DNA from: Chlamydiota bacterium
GTDB lineage: Bacteria > Chlamydiota > Chlamydiia > Chlamydiales > Rhabdochlamydiaceae
Direction of reading: 5' to 3'
Assembly (NCBI GenBank): GCA_016866585.1
Contig: VGMB01000033.1
Coordinates: 1-11,184, forward strand
Length of the DNA stretch: 11,184 nt
The translations under genes were made by a program, and so were the position numbers. Shown here one piece after another: positions 7,646 through 11,184 of this stretch; position 1 is the stretch's first letter; each line of letters begins with the position of its first letter. The notes beneath the pieces were generated by a model, which was not told where the DNA came from, did no database searches, and saw only the letters and a list, made by a program, of their open reading frames with translations.

Positions 7646-8416
7646 TTATTTAAACAGCTTATTCACATCGAATAAAGTCTTACCTTCTTTACCATAAGCT
7701 CTAGTTATATTCTCTTCAGTAAAAACCTCTTCAATAGGCCCACATCCAATGAGCCCCTTATTAAGAAGTACAACCCAATCAAAATAAGAACGCACTGTGT
7801 TTAAATCGTGATGAACAATAAAAAGAGTTTTTTTCTTTTCTTTAAGCCCCTTTATAGTAAGCATAAGAGAATGCTCTGTTGCTATATCCACACCTGCAAA
7901 AGGCTCATCCATAAAATAAATATCAGCATCTTGTAGTAATGCTCTTGCTAGAAAAACTCGCTGCTGTTGTCCACCAGACAACTGACTAATTTGCCTATCA
8001 GCAAAAGACCTCATGCCCACTGATTCTAGGACTTGATATGCTTTTTTTTTATCCTGATCTCCTATCCAAGAAAAAAAGTTTTTTTGAGGATAAAGACCCA
8101 TTAAGACTACTTCTAAAACTGATATTGGAAAATCCCAGTCGACTGTTGATCTTTGAGGAACATAAGCAATTTTTTTTCTTTTTCTTTTTAGAGTAGTTCC
8201 TAGAAATGAAATTTTTCCAGATAAACAATCTGTCATTTGAAGGATTGATTTTATTAGCGTACTTTTTCCCGCGCCATTCGGACCTATGATTCCTACAATA
8301 TTACCTACAGGAACTTCAAAATTTATATCCCAAAGAACTGGAGTATCATCATAGTAAACTGAAAGATGATGAACACTCAACGCAGGAGTTTCTAATTGTG
8401 CCATTACTTTTGCCAT
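7646..8416 (-). CDS. ytgB: Metal ABC transporter ATPase YtgB
   Basis: This is the cytoplasmic ATP-hydrolysing subunit of the Ytg metal importer, 256 aa, normal length for MntB/ZnuC/TroB-type ATPases. All motifs are intact: Walker A GPNGAGKST (45-53), Q-loop VPQR (86-89), signature LSGGQQQR (146-153), Walker B YFMDEP (167-172), D-loop (AGVD, 174-177) and H-loop VHHD (201-204). It should work as a dimer under YtgC and YtgD. The chosen ATG at 8416 overlaps the end of ytgA by 13 nt. A second ATG four codons on (8404) overlaps the ytgA stop as TAATG, a typical coupled start. Neither has a strong ribosome site, so the first four residues are uncertain. The metal it helps import is not decided by this subunit. 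Confidence 0.95.
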   Translation of the reverse strand: MAKVMAQLETPALSVHHLSVYYDDTPVLWDINFEVPVGNIVGIIGPNGAGKSTLIKSILQMTDCLSGKISFLGTTLKRKRKKIAYVPQRSTVDWDFPISVLEVVLMGLYPQKNFFSWIGDQDKKKAYQVLESVGMRSFADRQISQLSGGQQQRVFLARALLQDADIYFMDEPFAGVDIATEHSLMLTIKGLKEKKKTLFIVHHDLNTVRSYFDWVVLLNKGLIGCGPIEEVFTEENITRAYGKEGKTLFDVNKLFK

Positions 8417-9384
8417 TCATTGATCAAACTAGACGCATTTTTTTCTATCATTTCCAAATATGAATTCACAGGGTCATTATAAGATCCCATGGCATCTCCA
8501 TATAATACTTTTGATGAAAAGTTTACATTATGTTTTTTTTCTTTGCTTGATGAAACTATCTTTTTCAAAGAATCCTGGCTGACATTTGATTCTGCAAATA
8601 CAACTGAAATATTGTATTTTAAAAGGTGGTCTATGATGTTTTGAATATCTTTCACGCTAAGCTGTCCATCAGGGGCTAATCCTTCTGGAGCGGCAAAACG
8701 CTTTTTCCAAGTACCCTTCAGTCGCTCTTCCTCTGTCGCAAGATAAGATCTTGTAAAATACCCGAATGCATCATGACTGGTGACAAGATATCGTTTACTC
8801 TCTGAAACTGCCTGTAAATGATTAAAAACCCTATCGTGAGCAACAAGCATGGTTTTTTTTAATTCTGCTGCATTTGTTTGATAAAATGCTGATCCCTCTG
8901 GGTCTATTTGAGAAAGCTGCTGAGTTATTGGATCTATAATATTTACCCAAAGGGATATATCCATCCATATATGCGGATCTAATGAATTATCTGTTTTTAG
9001 TATGTAGTCTGGATATTTTTCATAGATATAATCACCCAGGGCTATAGATCTTTTATGTTTTTGAAGCTTATAACACAAACTAGCGCCATGCTCTAGGTTA
9101 AGTCCATTAAAAAAGACAACATCTGCGCTTGAAATTTTCTCATCATCACCTTTTACAAGCTCATAGCTATGAGGATCTATTTCCCCTGAAATCAAACAAT
9201 TGCTATTTATTCTATCTTTTCCAATTCTTGCAACTATATCATCAATCATCGCTATTGTTGAAAGAACTGTGATTTTTTTTGTAGAGGATTCTGAACGTTC
9301 TCTATCTGCCCTTGATTCCCTACTACAGCCAAGAGTTATAAATATCAGAACTGATAAAAGTAGATTTTTAACTATTTGAAACAT
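8404..9384 (-). CDS. ytgA: Metal-binding periplasmic protein YtgA (TroA/ZnuA cluster A-I), probable lipoprotein
   Basis: YtgA captures a divalent metal outside the inner membrane and hands it to YtgCD. I chose the ATG at 9384 (326 aa). It has TTAGGG 6 nt upstream and gives a clean signal sequence (one Lys, then LLLSVLIFITLGC). The frame also opens at 9405 and 9390, which would add seven or two residues and overlap the DUF971 gene or lose the spacer. From 9384, a Cys at 20 could be lipidated, but the lipobox TLGC is imperfect at -3. The metal ligands of cluster A-I proteins are all visible: H72 (DPHSYE), H138 (DPHIWMD), H204 (TSHDAFGY) and D297 (GDAMG). The stretch KRFAAPEGLAPDGQLS (228-243) looks like chlamydial YtgA. 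It lacks the long His-rich loop of zinc-specific ZnuA, which fits iron or manganese. Confidence 0.95.
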   Translation of the reverse strand: MFQIVKNLLLSVLIFITLGCSRESRADRERSESSTKKITVLSTIAMIDDIVARIGKDRINSNCLISGEIDPHSYELVKGDDEKISSADVVFFNGLNLEHGASLCYKLQKHKRSIALGDYIYEKYPDYILKTDNSLDPHIWMDISLWVNIIDPITQQLSQIDPEGSAFYQTNAAELKKTMLVAHDRVFNHLQAVSESKRYLVTSHDAFGYFTRSYLATEEERLKGTWKKRFAAPEGLAPDGQLSVKDIQNIIDHLLKYNISVVFAESNVSQDSLKKIVSSSKEKKHNVNFSSKVLYGDAMGSYNDPVNSYLEMIEKNASSLINEWQK

Positions 9385-9390
9385 ATTCAT

Positions 9391-9396
9391 CCCTAA
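9391..9396 (-). promoter_or_regulatory. Ribosome binding site deciding the ytgA start
   Basis: The minus strand reads TTAGGG here, 6 nt before the ATG at 9384. It is too close to the in-frame ATG at 9390 and lies inside the longer frame from 9405, so it favours the 9384 start. It overlaps the TAG stop of the DUF971 gene (9393-9395), which suggests coupled translation. Confidence 0.6.
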
Positions 9397-9695
9397 GAAG
9401 ACCATTGTCTAAGCCACTCATATGGATAAACTCCACGAGAGCATCCTGATGAAAAATCAATTTTTAATGCGTAGCGTCCCATACTATACACCCTAACAGC
9501 CGTTAAATCATCGGGTACCTGTGAGGGATTTACAAGGCGCTCCCCTGTTATCTCATCAACACATCTAGCGCATGAACATAATCGTTGAAGATCACTTAGA
9601 CGGTAATCAGAAATTTTACCATCGATCCATTCAATAGTAAATATGTAGTTATTCTTTTGGTATATATTTTTAACGAAATTTTTATTTGATAGCAT
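9393..9695 (-). CDS. DUF971 domain protein (HCF101 C-terminal / GBBH N-terminal-like), 100 aa
   Basis: This is a single small domain of the DUF971 family, which occurs alone in bacteria, at the C-terminus of the plant Fe-S factor HCF101 and at the N-terminus of gamma-butyrobetaine hydroxylase. Visible family marks are IEWIDGKISDYRLSDL (21-36), RLCSCARCVDEITGERLV (38-55), YALKIDFSSG (75-84) and GVYPYEWLRQW (88-98). C40, C42 and C45 match the three zinc-binding cysteines of the hydroxylase domain. The fourth ligand, usually His in the motif DGH-x-x-G-I-Y, is C85 here. ATG at 9695 overlaps the mrp stop by 14 nt, with GGGAA ten bases upstream, and the gene ends 8 nt before ytgA. Direct partnership with Mrp is likely from the overlap and from the HCF101 fusion. 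The biochemical role is not established; a metal-binding or Fe-S helper is my inference. Confidence 0.88.
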   Translation of the reverse strand: MLSNKNFVKNIYQKNNYIFTIEWIDGKISDYRLSDLQRLCSCARCVDEITGERLVNPSQVPDDLTAVRVYSMGRYALKIDFSSGCSRGVYPYEWLRQWSS

Positions 9696-10557
9696 GTCTA
9701 TTTAATTCCCAGATAAGTTCGAAATCTTTTAATGCTTCTTTTTCGGATCTCTCCAGAGCATATAAATGATCTAACAAATGTCCAGAAATTTTTTCGTAAC
9801 TCTGTACTGCTGGGCTAAAAAAACTGCTCTCAAATAGAGAATGACCAAGATCGGAAGCAGCTGAAATTTGCCCATCTAAAGGAATTTCTCCCAAAAACGG
9901 CATACCAAATTCAGTTGAAAGCTTCTCTCCGCCTCCCTTACCAAGGGGATAATAAACGATTTTAGAAATAGGCTCAACAAAATGGCTCATATTTTCTACT
10001 ACACCTAGTATAGGAACATTCATCTGATTGAACATCTGCACAGCCTTCCTTACATCAGCAAGAGCTACTGATTGAGGTGTTGTTACTATAAGAGCTCCTG
10101 AAATATCCACTTTTTGCATAATTGTTAATTGAATATCACCGGTTCCTGGAGGCATATCAATTATCAAATAATCAAGTTCTCCCCATTCTACTTGAAATAA
10201 AAATTGAAGTATTAAATTATTTACAATAGGAGCCCTAACGGACATTGGATCACTAGCTGGTCTCAAATAACTAATCGACATTGCTTTGATCCCCTTTGAT
10301 TCGAATGGCATCAGTAACGAGGGATCTCTAGGACAATTTCTAATCTCCGTCTCCGCCGGAAGCATCTTTGCTAGAGATGGCCCATAAATATCAGCATCGA
10401 GCAGTCCTACGCTATAACCTTTCTTTTTCAAAGACAAGGCTAAGTTCACAGATAAAGTCGATTTGCCAACACCACCCTTACCCGCAGCAACAGCAATTAT
10501 ATAACGAACTTTTTTTAACGGAGATGCTGATTCTTTCTGATCAAGCCAATTACCCAC
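9682..10557 (-). CDS. mrp: Mrp/ApbC/Nbp35-type P-loop ATPase lacking the CxxC motif, GTG start
   Basis: Mrp/ApbC/Nbp35 proteins are cytosolic dimeric P-loop ATPases (SIMIBI class) that carry Fe-S clusters to target proteins. The 291 residues show the deviant Walker A GKGGVGKST (26-34), LLDADIYGPS (52-61), the switch LIIDMPPGTGDIQLT (131-145), TTPQSVALADVRKA (159-172), ENMSHF (188-193) and GKGGGEKL (206-213). The usual N-terminal DUF59/MIP18 domain is absent: the ATPase begins within 20 residues. The CxxC that normally follows ENMSxF, and bridges the cluster between monomers, is missing; residues 195-198 are EPIS and the only cysteine is C75. GTG at 10557 has TAGGTG four bases upstream; an in-frame stop lies close upstream with no ATG between. 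It is first in the operon and overlaps the DUF971 gene. ATPase family is confident; canonical Fe-S transfer is doubtful. Confidence 0.93.
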   Translation of the reverse strand: MGNWLDQKESASPLKKVRYIIAVAAGKGGVGKSTLSVNLALSLKKKGYSVGLLDADIYGPSLAKMLPAETEIRNCPRDPSLLMPFESKGIKAMSISYLRPASDPMSVRAPIVNNLILQFLFQVEWGELDYLIIDMPPGTGDIQLTIMQKVDISGALIVTTPQSVALADVRKAVQMFNQMNVPILGVVENMSHFVEPISKIVYYPLGKGGGEKLSTEFGMPFLGEIPLDGQISAASDLGHSLFESSFFSPAVQSYEKISGHLLDHLYALERSEKEALKDFELIWELNRHAIK

Positions 10558-10561
10558 AAGA

Positions 10562-10567
10562 CACCTA
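10562..10567 (-). promoter_or_regulatory. Ribosome binding site supporting the mrp GTG start
   Basis: The minus strand reads TAGGTG, four bases before the GTG at 10557. No ATG occurs in this frame between the upstream in-frame stop and the Walker A region, so this site makes GTG the best start. Confidence 0.6.
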
Positions 10568-10578
10568 TAAAATTACGA

Positions 10579-10598
10579 AATTCTATTGTTAATTCTAT
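10579..10598. repeat. Direct repeat overlapping the mrp -10 box
   Basis: The 8-mer AATTCTAT occurs at 10579-10586 and again at 10591-10598, a 12-bp period. The second copy contains the proposed -10 and the first lies near the start point, so a bound regulator would block initiation. In DNA this rich in A and T, chance is possible. Confidence 0.35.
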
Positions 10599-10620
10599 CT
10601 GTTTTTAAAATACATATCAA
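10592..10620 (-). promoter_or_regulatory. Sigma70/sigma66-type promoter for the mrp-ytg-dxr-rseP operon
   Basis: On the minus strand a -35 TTGATA (10620-10615) and a -10 TAGAAT (10597-10592) are separated by exactly 17 nt; each hexamer matches the consensus at 5 of 6 positions. Transcription should start near 10585, leaving a leader of about 28 nt that includes the mrp ribosome site. The -10 is part of a direct repeat, and an inverted repeat sits 6 nt upstream of the -35. These could be regulator sites. Confidence 0.65.
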
Positions 10621-10901
10621 AATCAATTCTCTTTTGTCTAGAGAAAAACCCAATAATTTAAATTGTATCGCTTTTTATTCTCAATTTTATTGATAAAAAC
10701 GATCTTTATTTATAAGATCTTTCTATTGTTAAAAAAATGAAGTCTCAACACAACATGATCAATTAAAAATCAGTTATGTGAAAATTCAATTTTGTAAATA
10801 AATACACTATCTGTTAAACCTAAGAACCAAATTTTTTGAGTGTTTTTTAATTTCACTCATTACAAAGAGTTATTAACAATTTTAGATTTTACCTATTTTG
10901 C

Positions 10902-10930
10902 TTGAAGCGGAATAAAGAAAAAATTATAGT
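10902..10930 (+). promoter_or_regulatory. Sigma70/sigma66-type promoter for the right-edge gene
   Basis: A -35 TTGAAG (10902-10907) and a -10 TATAGT (10925-10930) are 17 nt apart, matching the consensus at 4 and 5 of 6 positions. Transcription would begin near 10937, about 40 nt before the ATG at 10976, with a strong ribosome site in between. Confidence 0.6.
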
Positions 10931-10964
10931 TGTTTTATTTTTTAGTTAGACACAATGAAGAACC

Positions 10965-10970
10965 AAGGGA
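10965..10970 (+). promoter_or_regulatory. Ribosome binding site deciding the right-edge gene start
   Basis: AAGGGA lies five bases before the ATG at 10976. The earlier in-frame ATG at 10955 has no such site, so 10976 is the better start. Confidence 0.65.
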
Positions 10971-10975
10971 AAAAA

Positions 10976-11184
10976 ATGAATTCCAACCAAAACGAAATGG
11001 TCGAAGCAAAAACGAAAAACTTCAAAGAAATAGAAGATATTATCCACAAAGCTATTAAAAAAGTTAATGGAAGAAAAGAAAACGATCTTTGCAAATATAT
11101 CCCCATGAATTCTGGTGGGTATATGCACCATTTTACACTTAAAAAAATGAAAAACCGCCAACCAGCCGAACTTGGGACATTAAT
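10976..11184 (+). CDS. Unrecognised protein, N-terminal fragment, 3' end outside window
   Basis: The frame is open from the ATG at 10976 to the right edge (69 complete codons, no stop). A start at 10955 would add seven residues but lacks a ribosome site. The first half is polar and probably helical (EAKTKNFKEIEDIIHKAIKK, 10-29). It is followed by a denser, conserved-looking stretch: ENDLCKYIP (35-43), GGYMHHFTLKKMKNR (47-61) and PAELG (63-67). There is no signal peptide or membrane segment. The basic, compact second half might be a nucleic-acid- or protein-binding domain, but I do not recognise it and assign no function. Its good promoter, leader and ribosome site make a real gene likely. It is divergent from the mrp operon and may share control sites with it. 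Confidence 0.75.
   Translation, partial: MNSNQNEMVEAKTKNFKEIEDIIHKAIKKVNGRKENDLCKYIPMNSGGYMHHFTLKKMKNRQPAELGTL

Larger units (their letters stand above)
10558..10975. other. Divergent intergenic control region, no gene seen
   Basis: This stretch of about 400 nt is very AT-rich and has no open frame with a ribosome site on either strand. It holds the leftward promoter for mrp (10592-10620) and a rightward promoter (10902-10930), leaving about 280 nt between them. Short inverted repeats are at 10627-10645 (TTCTCT/AGAGAA, 7-nt loop), 10701-10719 (GATCTT/AAGATC, 7-nt loop) and 10837-10859 (TGAGTG/CACTCA, 11-nt loop). None has the G-C content or U tract of a good terminator. I see no tRNA or convincing riboswitch. 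Confidence 0.6.

Noticed and set aside
10701..10719. Inverted repeat GATCTT/AAGATC as a terminator
   Set aside because: Only 6 bp, AT-rich, no gene ends nearby and no continuous T tract follows on either strand.
10946..11161. 71-codon minus-strand open frame, rich in Phe
   Set aside because: It is the antisense of the right-edge gene, which has a good promoter, ribosome site and natural composition.
1..11184. CRISPR array, insertion sequence, attachment site or tRNA
   Set aside because: No regularly spaced identical repeats, transposase motifs, terminal inverted repeats or cloverleaf-like sequences were seen on either strand.

Overview
The window reads as chromosome from an AT-rich member of the Chlamydiota, probably an environmental (amoeba- or arthropod-associated) lineage rather than the genus Chlamydia. 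The main reason is gene order. The block ytgA-ytgB-ytgC-ytgD-dxr-rseP is the order known from Chlamydia trachomatis (CT067-CT072). The ytgC gene carries the C-terminal DtxR-like (YtgR) domain that marks the chlamydial metal transporter. Here mrp and a DUF971 gene sit directly upstream of ytgA; I do not recall that arrangement from C. trachomatis. I cannot name the genus from sequence alone.

Layout. (1) Bases 1-2115, plus strand: the 3' part of a large unrecognised protein. Its frame is open to the left edge, and it is built of at least four diverged units of about 200-220 residues. (2) Bases 2108-2147: a hairpin terminator for the minus-strand operon, between convergent genes. (3) Bases 2153-10557, minus strand: eight tightly packed genes, read from the right as mrp, DUF971, ytgA, ytgB, ytgC-ytgR, ytgD, dxr, rseP. 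Most junctions overlap or are under 20 nt; the exception is about 80 nt before dxr. (4) Bases 10558-10975: an AT-rich divergent control region with one good sigma70-type (sigma66 in chlamydiae) promoter pointing each way, plus short direct and inverted repeats. (5) Bases 10976-11184, plus strand: the 5' end of an unrecognised gene running off the right edge.

How the genes may work together. YtgA binds a divalent metal (iron or manganese) outside the inner membrane. YtgC and YtgD form the channel and YtgB drives it with ATP. The YtgC tail is a winged-helix domain that in C. trachomatis is released by proteolysis and acts as an iron-dependent repressor. Mrp and DUF971 correspond to two domains of the plant iron-sulfur factor HCF101, so the operon front joins metal import to probable Fe-S handling. 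Dxr starts the MEP isoprenoid pathway, which later needs the Fe-S enzymes IspG and IspH. RseP is a site-2 zinc protease of the kind that frees membrane-tethered regulators.

The most interesting departures are: a YtgR domain that has lost nearly all expected metal-sensing residues; an Mrp with no CxxC iron-sulfur motif; a DUF971 protein with a Cys4 rather than Cys3His metal site; and the multi-repeat protein at the left edge. No tRNA, rRNA, CRISPR array or mobile element was seen.
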